From positions 1 to 64,000 of the forward strand of contig JALEKJ010000058.1 in the NCBI GenBank assembly GCA_022771695.1: a DNA stretch of 64,000 bases, read 5' to 3'. Of the stretch, positions 17,247-25,274 are shown in pieces. The position numbers were made by a program, and so were the translations under genes. Every line of letters starts with the position of its first letter. The first letter of the stretch is position 1. A model generated the notes under the pieces. The model was not told the origin of the DNA. It saw only the letters and a program-made list of their open reading frames with translations, and searched no databases. This stretch comes from Roseburia sp. (lineage in GTDB: Bacteria > Bacillota > Clostridia > Lachnospirales > Lachnospiraceae).

Positions 17247-17903
17247 ATGAATAAGAAGCAAAAAAAGCAGAGTGGTGAGGATAATCGAAAGCTGACAAAA
17301 GCAGAAGAACTTCGCAAAGAGAAGTATGAGACGATGAGAGAGCAGCTTTTGGCACAGGGTTATAGAGAGCGGGATATGACAATCGGCATTGTATATGCCA
17401 ATGTGATGGCGATCGTGATAGGCTTGCCAATTATTCTTCCGTTTATTATTTTGTTTATAAAATTTAGTCCGGCGACTTTAGATGACTTGACAAATACGAA
17501 TTTTGTATGGTTTTGGATATTGTTTATAGCAGGTACTGTTGTACATGAGTTGATTCACGGAACCGTCTGGGCAATTTTTGCAAAAGGGCATTTTAAGTCC
17601 ATTCAGTTTGGCTATATTGCGGAGTATGTGACACCGTATTGTTGCTGCATGGAGACACTTTCCAAGAGTCCTTATATAATCGGAGCATTAGCTCCGACGG
17701 TATTGCTTGGCATTTTGCCATGCCTGATTGCGATAGCTAACGGTTCGTGGATGTTGCTCATTCTGGGATGTTTGATGATAATTGGCGGTGGCGGAGATAT
17801 GACGATTGTATTAAAACTGCTTCGTTATCACAGTGAGTGTAGAGAGGTTTTGTATATTGATCATCCGTATAAGTGCGGAACAATGATTTTTGAGAGAGAC
17901 TAA
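17247..17903 (+). CDS. DUF3267-like membrane zincin
   Basis: A 218-residue integral membrane protein with HELIHGTVWAIFAKG in the middle, the HExxH zinc motif of gluzincin-like proteases, followed by GYIAEYVTPYCCC. Several helices flank it. DUF3267 proteins have this arrangement; substrates are unknown. I chose the ATG at 17247, preceded by AGAGG. It lies 96 bases after the DUF3169-like gene and is probably part of the same HTH-regulated group, closed by the terminator that follows. Confidence 0.72.
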   Translation: MNKKQKKQSGEDNRKLTKAEELRKEKYETMREQLLAQGYRERDMTIGIVYANVMAIVIGLPIILPFIILFIKFSPATLDDLTNTNFVWFWILFIAGTVVHELIHGTVWAIFAKGHFKSIQFGYIAEYVTPYCCCMETLSKSPYIIGALAPTVLLGILPCLIAIANGSWMLLILGCLMIIGGGGDMTIVLKLLRYHSECREVLYIDHPYKCGTMIFERD

Positions 17904-17906
17904 TAC

Positions 17907-17950
17907 AAAACGTGCAAATTGCGTTGCGAAGACGTTTTTTGCACGTTTTT
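17907..17950 (+). terminator. Intrinsic terminator after the HTH operon
   Basis: AAAACGTGCAAA (17907-17918) pairs with TTTGCACGTTTT (17938-17949), giving a stem that ends in a run of T. Confidence 0.75.
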
Positions 17951-18014
17951 TGTGCATATATACCAAAAACAGGAAACGTAACTTGGCGATAATGTGGAAA
18001 TTGTAAATGGGGTA

Positions 18015-18043
18015 TTGCAATTTAGGCGATGTGAAACTATAAT
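18015..18043 (+). promoter_or_regulatory. Promoter of the sugar ABC importer
   Basis: TTGCAA (18015-18020), 17-base spacer, TATAAT (18038-18043). Transcription would start near 18050, just before two LacI-type operators. Confidence 0.72.
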
Positions 18044-18055
18044 TCAAGTATCAAC

Positions 18056-18091
18056 TGAAAACGTTTCCGGTAATGATACCGGTAACGTTAC
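18056..18091. promoter_or_regulatory. Tandem LacI/CcpA-type operators
   Basis: TGAAAACGTTTCC (18056-18068) and GGTAACGTTAC (18081-18091) are palindromes with the central CG of LacI-family sites, 24 bases apart centre to centre. A further dyad, CCGGTAATGATACCGG, spans the gap. They sit just downstream of the promoter, in a roadblock position. The LacI-family gene at 21533 is the obvious candidate regulator; CcpA is possible for the first. Confidence 0.7.
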
Positions 18092-18130
18092 AAAAATGTT
18101 GAAACAACTATTTTTAGGAGGGTGTATTTT

Positions 18131-19552
18131 ATGAAAAGAAAAGTGTTATCTGTAATGCTCGCAGCAACTATGACAGCAACCTTGTTTGCTGGCTGTGGTG
18201 ACAAGACAGAAGAACCGGCAAGCACAGGTGATGCAGCAGCAACAACCGAGCAGAGTGGCGACACAGCAGAGGCTCCGGCAGGTACAGGTTCTGTTTACAT
18301 GCTGAACTTTAAACCGGAGATTGACCAGCAGTGGAAAGACCTCGCAGCAATTTACACAGAGCAGACCGGTGTAGAGGTAAACGTTTTAACAGCAGCAGAG
18401 GGAACCTACAGCACAACATTACAGTCAGAGATGGCTAAGGATGAGGCTCCTACAATCTTCAATATCGGTAATGTAACAGCAGCACAGACATGGAACGATT
18501 ACACATTGGATCTTTCCGATTCTGCATTATATGATCATTTGGCAGATAAGTCTCTTGTTATCAACTATGACGGTAAGGTAGCCGCTGTGGCAAACTGCTA
18601 CGAGTGCTACGGTATCATCTATAACAAGACAATTTTAAAGGATTACTGTACGTTAGACGGAGCAGTTATCTCTTCCGTAGATGAGATTAACAACTTAGAT
18701 ACGTTAGAGGCAGTCGCAGAAGATATCAACAACCGTGTTGATGAGATTAACGATGCATTGGGAACACACCTTACAGGTGCATTTGCTTCCGCAGGTCTTG
18801 ACAGCGGATCTTCTTGGAGATTCTCCGGACATCTTGCAGGTGTAGAACTTTATTATGAGTTCTTGGATGACGGATGTGACTTAATCGCAGGTGAAGGTGA
18901 AATTAAAGGAACATACCTTGATAACTTCAAACGTGTTTGGGATATGTATGTAGGAACATCCTCTGCAGATCCTAAGACACTTGAGGGCGGTACTTACAAT
19001 GCTGAGATGGAATTCGGTATGGGTGAAGCAGTATTCTTCCAGAATGGTAACTGGGAGTACTCAGGACTTACCAACCCGGACAATGGTTATGAAGTAACAG
19101 ACGAAGATCTTGGTATGATGCCAATTTACTTCGGTGTTGACGATGCAAATCAGGGTCTCTGCGTTGGTACAGAGAACTACTGGGCAGTGAACTCTCAGGC
19201 TTCTCAGGAAGACATTGATGCTACATTAGCATTCTTAGAGTGGGTTATCACTTCTGACGAGGGACGTGATGCAATCACAAACCAGATGGGACTTTCTGCT
19301 CCATTTGATACCTTTACAGGTGACTTTGAGTCTGCAAACGCATTCGTAAAAGATAACAACGCTTACATGGCAGCAGGAAAGACTGCAGTAGCTTGGAGCT
19401 TTAACGCAACTCCAAACGTTGATGACTGGAGAGCTGGCGTAGTTGCTCCATTAACAGCTTATACAAACGGAACCGGCGAATGGGATGAAGTTGTAGATGC
19501 ATTTGTTAACGGATGGGCTACACAGTGGACTCTTGCTGAAGAGGCAAAATAA
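18131..19552 (+). CDS. Maltose/maltodextrin-type ABC transporter substrate-binding lipoprotein
   Basis: A 473-residue extracellular binding protein. The N-terminus MKRKVLSVMLAATMTATLF precedes the lipobox AGC, so the mature protein is anchored through Cys. A Thr/Ala/Glu-rich linker follows, then a family 1 solute-binding domain (IYTEQTGVEVNVLTAA, ...). I chose the ATG at 18131, with AGGAGGG nine bases upstream. The permeases follow, and malQ plus a LacI regulator are next, which points to maltodextrins. The usual MsmK-type ATPase is absent from this cluster and must be supplied elsewhere. Confidence 0.88.
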   Translation: MKRKVLSVMLAATMTATLFAGCGDKTEEPASTGDAAATTEQSGDTAEAPAGTGSVYMLNFKPEIDQQWKDLAAIYTEQTGVEVNVLTAAEGTYSTTLQSEMAKDEAPTIFNIGNVTAAQTWNDYTLDLSDSALYDHLADKSLVINYDGKVAAVANCYECYGIIYNKTILKDYCTLDGAVISSVDEINNLDTLEAVAEDINNRVDEINDALGTHLTGAFASAGLDSGSSWRFSGHLAGVELYYEFLDDGCDLIAGEGEIKGTYLDNFKRVWDMYVGTSSADPKTLEGGTYNAEMEFGMGEAVFFQNGNWEYSGLTNPDNGYEVTDEDLGMMPIYFGVDDANQGLCVGTENYWAVNSQASQEDIDATLAFLEWVITSDEGRDAITNQMGLSAPFDTFTGDFESANAFVKDNNAYMAAGKTAVAWSFNATPNVDDWRAGVVAPLTAYTNGTGEWDEVVDAFVNGWATQWTLAEEAK

Positions 19553-19588
19553 GAAGTAGCACATAAGTGGTAATTGATTGATTTGTCT

Positions 19589-19626
19589 AAAAAGGAGTGA
19601 GTGATTGATTTGCTTGCTCCTTTTTT
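19589..19626 (+). terminator. Intra-operon hairpin between binding protein and permease genes
   Basis: AAAAAGGAGTGAG (19589-19601) pairs, with two wobbles, with CTTGCTCCTTTTT (19613-19625), followed by more T. It would terminate or protect part of the transcripts, giving more binding protein than permease. Confidence 0.7.
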
Positions 19627-19643
19627 AGAAGAAAGAGGGCATT

Positions 19644-20501
19644 ATGGAAAAGGCGATAAAAAAATATTTTCCAATATTTGTACTTCCAACATTGATTGCA
19701 TTTACAATCGGATTCATTGTTCCGTTTGTATATGGTATCTTTTTATCATTTTGTAAATTCACCACGGTAGTTGATTGGAAGTGGGTTGGATTTAGCAATT
19801 ATTTGAAAATCTTTTTTGTAAATGGCGAGTTAGATACGACATTTATTCATTCTTTGTGGTATACCGCATTGTTTACGATTGTATCGGTAATCATTATTAA
19901 TCTTGTATCCTTTGCAATTGCAATGGCATTGACCAAAGGCATTAAGGGCACCAATGTTTTCCGTACCGTATTCTTCATGCCGAACTTAATTGGTGGTATT
20001 GTATTAAGTTATATCTGGTTAATGTTATTTAACAGTGTACTTGCAAACTTCTCTAAGACCATCGTATCAACTGAATGGTACGCATTCTGGGGACTCATTA
20101 TTGTAGTGTGCTGGCAGCAGATAGGATATATGATGATTATTTATGTCGCGGGTATCCAAAATATCCCGGGAGAACTGATTGAGGCAGCCAAAATTGATGG
20201 TGCCAACGCGCTTCAGGTATTAAAGAACGTCACAATTCCAATGCTGATGCCGACAATTACTGTTTGTACATTCTTGACATTAACAAACGGCTTTAAATTA
20301 TTCGACCAGAACTTAGCGTTAACGGGTGGTAACCCGGGTAAGATGTCACAGCTTTTGGCATTGAACATCTATGACACTATGTACGGAACGACAGGCTGGC
20401 AGGGTGTTGGTCAGGCGAAAGCAGTTATCTTCTTTATTCTTGTGGCTCTTATTTCACTTGCACAGAATAAGCTGACAACCAGTAAGGAGGTGCAGAGCTA
20501 A
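19644..20501 (+). CDS. Sugar ABC transporter permease (MalF type)
   Basis: A 285-residue permease with six predicted helices and the EAA coupling loop (GELIEAAKIDGANALQVLKN). It forms the channel with the next gene's product. Its stop codon overlaps the next start by one base (TAATG). It follows the binding protein after a hairpin that probably lowers its expression. Confidence 0.9.
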   Translation: MEKAIKKYFPIFVLPTLIAFTIGFIVPFVYGIFLSFCKFTTVVDWKWVGFSNYLKIFFVNGELDTTFIHSLWYTALFTIVSVIIINLVSFAIAMALTKGIKGTNVFRTVFFMPNLIGGIVLSYIWLMLFNSVLANFSKTIVSTEWYAFWGLIIVVCWQQIGYMMIIYVAGIQNIPGELIEAAKIDGANALQVLKNVTIPMLMPTITVCTFLTLTNGFKLFDQNLALTGGNPGKMSQLLALNIYDTMYGTTGWQGVGQAKAVIFFILVALISLAQNKLTTSKEVQS

Positions 20502-21406
20502 TGGCAAAACAGAGCGAAGAGGTAAGTGCAGTACGAAGAGCAAGACATGGCGGCTTGCTCACCGCACTTTTTACAGTTATCAGTATTATTTGGATTTCAC
20601 CGCTGTTTTTGGTTCTAATGAACTCCTTTAAAAAGAAGGCTTTCATTTTTCGCAATCCATTTTCGATAAGTGCCAATCCCTTATCTGATGGATGGGATGC
20701 ATTTGTAGAGGGAATTGAAAGAGCGTTTCATGGCTGGACTAACTATGCAAATGCAATTAAACTGACAAACTTCTTTGATGCATTTGGAACCTCCCTGTTT
20801 ATTACGGTTGTTTCCGTAATTGTGATTATTGTCTGCACATCCATGTGTGCATGGTATATTACCAGAGTACATAACAAGGTGACAAAAGGCATTTATATGT
20901 TGTGCCTGTTTTCCATGATTGTACCGTTCCAGATGGTAATGTTTACATTATCAAAGTTTGCAAACATGTTGAAACTGAGTAATCCGGTAGGTATTGTCGT
21001 TGTATATCTGGGATTTGGCGCAGGATTAGCAGTATTTATGTTTACCGGATTTGTCAAGGGAATATCCTTAGAAATTGAAGAGGCAGCTATGATTGATGGA
21101 TGTAATCCGCTTCAGACATTTTTCTGGGTTGTATTTCCAATCTTGAAACCAACCACGGTTACCGTGGCAATTTTGCAGGCAATGTGGATTTGGAATGACT
21201 ATTTGCTTCCGAGCCTGGTTTTGAATATCAATAAGTATAAGACGCTTCCAATAGCAATTCAGTACTTAAAACAGAGCCATGGACAGTTGGATTGGGGTGC
21301 AATGATGGCGGTATTAGTACTGGCCATTATCCCGATTGTAGCATTCTATATGGCATGCCAGAAATATATCATCGAAGGTGTTCTTGCAGGTGCGGTGAAA
21401 GGCTAG
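20501..21406 (+). CDS. Sugar ABC transporter permease (MalG type)
   Basis: A 301-residue permease with six helices and the EAA loop (LEIEEAAMIDGCNPLQTFFW). Partner of the MalF-type permease, overlapping it by one base. No ATPase gene follows, as is common in Firmicutes that share one MsmX-type ATPase among sugar importers. Confidence 0.9.
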   Translation: MAKQSEEVSAVRRARHGGLLTALFTVISIIWISPLFLVLMNSFKKKAFIFRNPFSISANPLSDGWDAFVEGIERAFHGWTNYANAIKLTNFFDAFGTSLFITVVSVIVIIVCTSMCAWYITRVHNKVTKGIYMLCLFSMIVPFQMVMFTLSKFANMLKLSNPVGIVVVYLGFGAGLAVFMFTGFVKGISLEIEEAAMIDGCNPLQTFFWVVFPILKPTTVTVAILQAMWIWNDYLLPSLVLNINKYKTLPIAIQYLKQSHGQLDWGAMMAVLVLAIIPIVAFYMACQKYIIEGVLAGAVKG

Positions 21407-21429
21407 ATGAGACAGAAATTGGAAAGTGC

Positions 21430-21459
21430 TTGCAGAAAAGTGTATGACTTTGCTATCAT
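21430..21459 (+). promoter_or_regulatory. Promoter of the LacI-type regulator gene
   Basis: TTGCAG (21430-21435), 18-base spacer, TATCAT (21454-21459). Reasonable fit to a housekeeping promoter, allowing expression of the regulator apart from the transporter genes. Confidence 0.5.
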
Positions 21460-21532
21460 ATATTGCGGTAAGTAAAGTGAAAGAGGTTTCACTTTGGCGC
21501 TTGCAAAGAACATGAGATGGGTAGGAAAAAAT

Positions 21533-22543
21533 ATGGTTACGATAAAAGATATTGCAAGAGAGTCAGGCTATTCTATCAGCACCGTTTCCCGTGTGTTGAA
21601 TCACAGAAACGATGTCAGTCCGGACGCAAAGAAAAAAATTGAAGAAGTGGTGGCAGAGTTTAACTTTGTACCAAACAACAATGCGAAACATTTAAAGCAG
21701 AGCAATTCCAAGACAATCGGTGTTTTAGTCAAGGGTATTTCGAATATGCTTTTTGCCAGCATTGTCGAGGAAATTCAGAAGATGATTGAGAAGACAGAGT
21801 ATACGCTCGTAGTATCTTATCTCGATGAGGATGCGGACGAGGTGGAACAGGCAATATTGCTTTGTCGTGAGCGGAAGCCCCTGGGACTTTTGTTCCTCGG
21901 TGGTAATCCGGAATATTTTAAAAAAGAATTTTCGGATGTGGATGTACCGTGTGTGTTGGTATCCAACCGTGCAAATCAAATGGGATTTGATAATCTGTCC
22001 AGTGTGGCGACAGATGATATCGCAGCAGCGCGCTGCGCTGTGGATGCGCTGTTTGAAGCGGGGCATAAAAAAATCGGAATTCTGGGTGGTAATATTGAGA
22101 AATCTTATACCAGTCATCAGCGTTTCTGCGGTTGCAATGAGAGCTTTGCAGCACACGGAGAGAAACTGGATATGGAACATTGCTATGAAAAGGTACATTT
22201 CTCTTTTGACAGTGCGTATCGAGGTATGAATCGCTTGGTTGAGAAATTCCCGGATGTGACGGCTGTGTTTGCAATGTCGGATGTGATGGCAATCGGTGCC
22301 ATTCGTGCTTTGCGAGATAAGGGTTATCGCGTGCCGGAGGATATTTCCGTTATCGGATTTGACGGTACAACATTGGCAGAATATTATAATCCGAAACTTG
22401 CAACAGTAAAACAGCAATATCAGACACTTGCTACCAGAAGTGTCGAGATATTGTTTGGTCAGATTGAACTGAAAAAGGATGCCATTCATGAGATTGTTCC
22501 ATTTGAATTTGTAAGCGGGGAGAGTATTCAGGTAATAAAATAG
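21533..22543 (+). CDS. LacI-family transcriptional regulator
   Basis: A 336-residue repressor. The HTH and hinge are MVTIKDIARESGYSISTVSR followed by VLNHRNDVSP, and the C-terminal periplasmic-binding-like sensor domain includes GVLVKGISNMLFASIVEEI and VIGFDGTTLAEYYNP. I chose the ATG at 21533 because the HTH begins there; a longer form from 21494 adds 13 unlikely residues. It is placed between the importer and malQ, and probably senses a maltodextrin and binds the tandem operators at 18056-18091. Confidence 0.9.
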   Translation: MVTIKDIARESGYSISTVSRVLNHRNDVSPDAKKKIEEVVAEFNFVPNNNAKHLKQSNSKTIGVLVKGISNMLFASIVEEIQKMIEKTEYTLVVSYLDEDADEVEQAILLCRERKPLGLLFLGGNPEYFKKEFSDVDVPCVLVSNRANQMGFDNLSSVATDDIAAARCAVDALFEAGHKKIGILGGNIEKSYTSHQRFCGCNESFAAHGEKLDMEHCYEKVHFSFDSAYRGMNRLVEKFPDVTAVFAMSDVMAIGAIRALRDKGYRVPEDISVIGFDGTTLAEYYNPKLATVKQQYQTLATRSVEILFGQIELKKDAIHEIVPFEFVSGESIQVIK

Positions 22544-22578
22544 AACCACGTAAGTGGTAATTATGGAGGCAGTTAGTT

Positions 22579-24138
22579 ATGAGAAGCAGTGGTGTGTTGA
22601 TGCATATTTCTTCTTTGCCATCACCGTATGGAATCGGTACGATGGGAAAAGAAGCCAGAAAGTTTGCGGATTTTTTGGAAAAGTCGGGACAAAAATATTG
22701 GCAGATTCTTCCAATCTGTCCGACAAGCTATGGAGATTCTCCCTATCAGTCATTCTCAAGCTTTGCAGGGAATCCATATTTTATCGATTTGGAATATCTT
22801 TGTAAAGAGAAGTTATTGACAAAAAAAGAGTGTGATTCGTTCCCGTGGGGCAAGAATCCGATGTACGTGGATTATGGGATTATGTATGAATCCCGCTATA
22901 AATTATTAAAGCTTGCATATGCGCGCTTTAACAAGAAAGAGCCGGAAGATTTTAAGGCATTTTGCGAGAAAGAGTCAGAGTGGCTTTCGGACTATGCGTT
23001 GTTTATGGCGTTAAAGGATGCCAACGGCGGTGTTGCTTGGTTTGAATGGGATAAGGATTTAAAGACGAGAAAACCAGAAGCATTGGAAGCAGCAAGAAAA
23101 GAATATGCCGAAGACATTCGTTTCTACCAGATGTTACAGTATCTGTTCTTCAAACAGTGGTGGGATTTGAAGGCATATGTCAATAAAAAAGGTATTGAGA
23201 TTATCGGGGATGTGCCAATCTATGTAGCCGGAGACAGCGCAGATGTGTGGGCGAACCCGACACAGTTTTACTTAGATAAAGATTTGAATCCGATTGACGT
23301 GGCAGGTTGCCCGCCGGATGCTTTTTCGGCGGATGGACAGCTTTGGGGTAATCCGTTATTCCGTTGGGATGTCATGAAAAAGGATGGATATTCCTGGTGG
23401 ACCAGACGAATCGCAGCAATGTCAAAGCTTTATGATATCGTGCGTATTGATCATTTCCGCGGATTTGATTCTTACTATGCGATTCCGGCCAAAGACAAGA
23501 CGGCTAAGAACGGTGAGTGGCGCAAGGGTCCGGGCATGGATTTATTCCGCGCGCTTGAAAAGAAACTGGGCAAGTTAAATATTATCGTGGAAGATTTGGG
23601 ATTTTTGACACCATCCGTTTTAAAACTGGTGGCAGATTCCGGATTCCCTGGCATGAAAGTTATCCAGTTTGCGTTTGATTCGAGAGAGGGCAGCAACTAT
23701 CTGCCTCACACATATACAGAACACTGTGTGGTTTATACCGGAACACACGACAATGATACCTTGCTTGGATGGATGAAAACTGCTCCAAAGCAGAGCGTGA
23801 AATTTGCGAAGGAGTACTTAAATCTTACCGAGGAAGAGGGCTATAACTGGGGGATGATGCGTGGGGCATGGTCCTCGGTTGGTGAGCTTGCCATCGTTCC
23901 GATGCAGGACATTATCGGTCTTGATTCCAAGGCACGTATGAATACCCCGTCTACCTTAGGCGGAAACTGGCAGTGGCGTGCGACTGCAGACCAGATTACC
24001 GGCAAATTGGCAAAACGTATCTATAGTTATATGGAGATGTATGGAAGATTGCCGGAAAAGGAAGTGGCAGATACGAAGGAAAAGCCGAAAAAAAGTGACA
24101 AAAAAGCGACAGAAAAGTCAAATGAAAGAAAGAAATAA
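22579..24138 (+). CDS. malQ: 4-alpha-glucanotransferase (amylomaltase)
   Basis: A 519-residue GH77 enzyme transferring maltosyl units between alpha-1,4-glucans in the cytoplasm. Characteristic segments are SPYQSFSSFAGNPYFIDLEY, IGDVPIYVAGDSADVWANP, VRIDHFRGFDSYYAIP (catalytic Asp), IVEDLGFLTPSV (catalytic Glu) and YTGTHDNDTLLGW. The C-terminus carries an extra Lys-rich tail. GGAGG precedes the ATG. A short inverted repeat ACCAC-GTAA-GTGGT lies just upstream. It processes the sugars brought in by the upstream importer. Confidence 0.95.
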   Translation: MRSSGVLMHISSLPSPYGIGTMGKEARKFADFLEKSGQKYWQILPICPTSYGDSPYQSFSSFAGNPYFIDLEYLCKEKLLTKKECDSFPWGKNPMYVDYGIMYESRYKLLKLAYARFNKKEPEDFKAFCEKESEWLSDYALFMALKDANGGVAWFEWDKDLKTRKPEALEAARKEYAEDIRFYQMLQYLFFKQWWDLKAYVNKKGIEIIGDVPIYVAGDSADVWANPTQFYLDKDLNPIDVAGCPPDAFSADGQLWGNPLFRWDVMKKDGYSWWTRRIAAMSKLYDIVRIDHFRGFDSYYAIPAKDKTAKNGEWRKGPGMDLFRALEKKLGKLNIIVEDLGFLTPSVLKLVADSGFPGMKVIQFAFDSREGSNYLPHTYTEHCVVYTGTHDNDTLLGWMKTAPKQSVKFAKEYLNLTEEEGYNWGMMRGAWSSVGELAIVPMQDIIGLDSKARMNTPSTLGGNWQWRATADQITGKLAKRIYSYMEMYGRLPEKEVADTKEKPKKSDKKATEKSNERKK

Positions 24139-24141
24139 TGC

Positions 24142-24180
24142 AAAATAGGACAGGATGAAAAAACATCCTGTCCTATTTTT
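24142..24180 (+). terminator. Intrinsic terminator after malQ
   Basis: AAAATAGGACAGGATG (24142-24157) is perfectly complementary to CATCCTGTCCTATTTT (24164-24179), loop of A, followed by TT. A strong 16-bp stem. Confidence 0.9.
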
Positions 24181-24209
24181 TGACAGAAAAGAGATGTTGC
24201 ATTTAGAAA

Positions 24210-24238
24210 TTGAGTTTTTATACGCGTCATGGTAAAAT
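24210..24238 (+). promoter_or_regulatory. Promoter of the lipid kinase gene
   Basis: TTGAGT (24210-24215), 17-base spacer, TAAAAT (24233-24238), 35 bases before the ATG. Confidence 0.6.
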
Positions 24239-24272
24239 AAATACAGAATATTTTATACATAGGAGCGGGAAA

Positions 24273-25211
24273 ATGCTGTATTTTATTGTCAATAAGAAGT
24301 CGAGAAGCGGAAAAGGTGCGGATGTCTGGCAAGAAGTACAGACAGCACTGGAGGAAAAACAGGTTCACTATAAGGCATGGATTACGGAATATGAGGGACA
24401 TGCGACGGAGCTTGCAAGAGAAATCTGCGAACAGCCGGATGAGGGCATCTGTCTGGTAGTTTTAGGCGGTGACGGAACAGCCAATGAGGTCATTAACGGG
24501 ATGACACATTTTGATAAGGTTCGTTTTGGTACGATTCCGACAGGTTCAGGAAATGATCTGGCAAGAGGTCTTGGAATCAATGGAACACCGATTGAATGCT
24601 TGGAGAAAATCCTCGCTTGCATAGAAGAGGACAGAGAGAAGTGCGATACGATGGATTTGGGACAGGTAAGCTGGAACGGCGGCAAGGAGCCGAGGCTTTT
24701 TGCTATCAGTGCAGGATTGGGATTGGATGCGTTGGTATGCAAAAAAGCTTTAAAGTCCAAGGTAAAAGATTTTTTGAATAAGATTCATCTGGGTAAGCTC
24801 ACCTATGTTGTCTTGACCATACAGTCCTTGTTTACAATGAAGACGGCAGATGCAGCGGTGCATTTTGATGAGAAAGGACAGCGGAATTATAAGAAGAATA
24901 TTGCACTTGCAGTGATGAATTTTAAAGCTGAGGGAGGCGGAGTTCCGTTTGCACCAAAGGCCGATGCCAAGGACGGAAAGCTGTCAGCCTGCAGTATTTA
25001 TCGAATTTCAAAGCTGCGTGCATTTTTCTCACTTCCATTTTTGGTTGCAGGGAAACATCTGTGGATTCCGGGTTTCGAATTGAATGACTGCAAGGAGTGC
25101 AGAATACATATCAGCGATTCGATGGTTCTCCATGCTGACGGAGAATATTGCGGCGATGTGACAGATGCGACATTTGTCTGCTTGCCGGGAAGATTGCGTA
25201 TATTAATCTAA
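24273..25211 (+). CDS. Diacylglycerol/lipid kinase (DagK/YegS family)
   Basis: A 312-residue kinase that phosphorylates diacylglycerol or a related lipid. The nucleotide loop is LVVLGGDGTANEVINGM, followed by FGTIPTGSGNDLARGLGI, both family hallmarks. I chose the ATG at 24273 with AGGAG eight bases before it. The spoIVA gene follows after 63 bases that hold a hairpin and a probable sporulation promoter, so the two genes need not be co-expressed. Confidence 0.9.
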   Translation: MLYFIVNKKSRSGKGADVWQEVQTALEEKQVHYKAWITEYEGHATELAREICEQPDEGICLVVLGGDGTANEVINGMTHFDKVRFGTIPTGSGNDLARGLGINGTPIECLEKILACIEEDREKCDTMDLGQVSWNGGKEPRLFAISAGLGLDALVCKKALKSKVKDFLNKIHLGKLTYVVLTIQSLFTMKTADAAVHFDEKGQRNYKKNIALAVMNFKAEGGGVPFAPKADAKDGKLSACSIYRISKLRAFFSLPFLVAGKHLWIPGFELNDCKECRIHISDSMVLHADGEYCGDVTDATFVCLPGRLRILI

Positions 25212-25219
25212 GAATCAAG

Positions 25220-25248
25220 GAATAAATAAAAAGCCCCTTTCATACATT
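25220..25248 (+). promoter_or_regulatory. Sigma-E-type promoter of spoIVA
   Basis: CATACATT (25241-25248) exactly fits the sigma-E -10 (CATACAnT). Fourteen bases upstream is GAATAAA (25220-25226), matching five of seven positions of the KMATATT -35. In Bacillus subtilis spoIVA is a sigma-E gene. Transcription would start near 25254. Confidence 0.65.
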
Positions 25249-25267
25249 TTAGTAAGTATGGAAGGGG
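25234..25267 (+). promoter_or_regulatory. Hairpin covering the spoIVA ribosome site
   Basis: CCCCTTTCATAC (25234-25245) pairs with GTATGGAAGGGG (25256-25267) with one G-U pair. The right arm contains the spoIVA Shine-Dalgarno (GAAGGGG), and the left arm contains the sigma-E-type -10. Only transcripts reading through from the lipid kinase gene would contain both arms. Confidence 0.6.
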
Positions 25268-25274
25268 TATTTTC

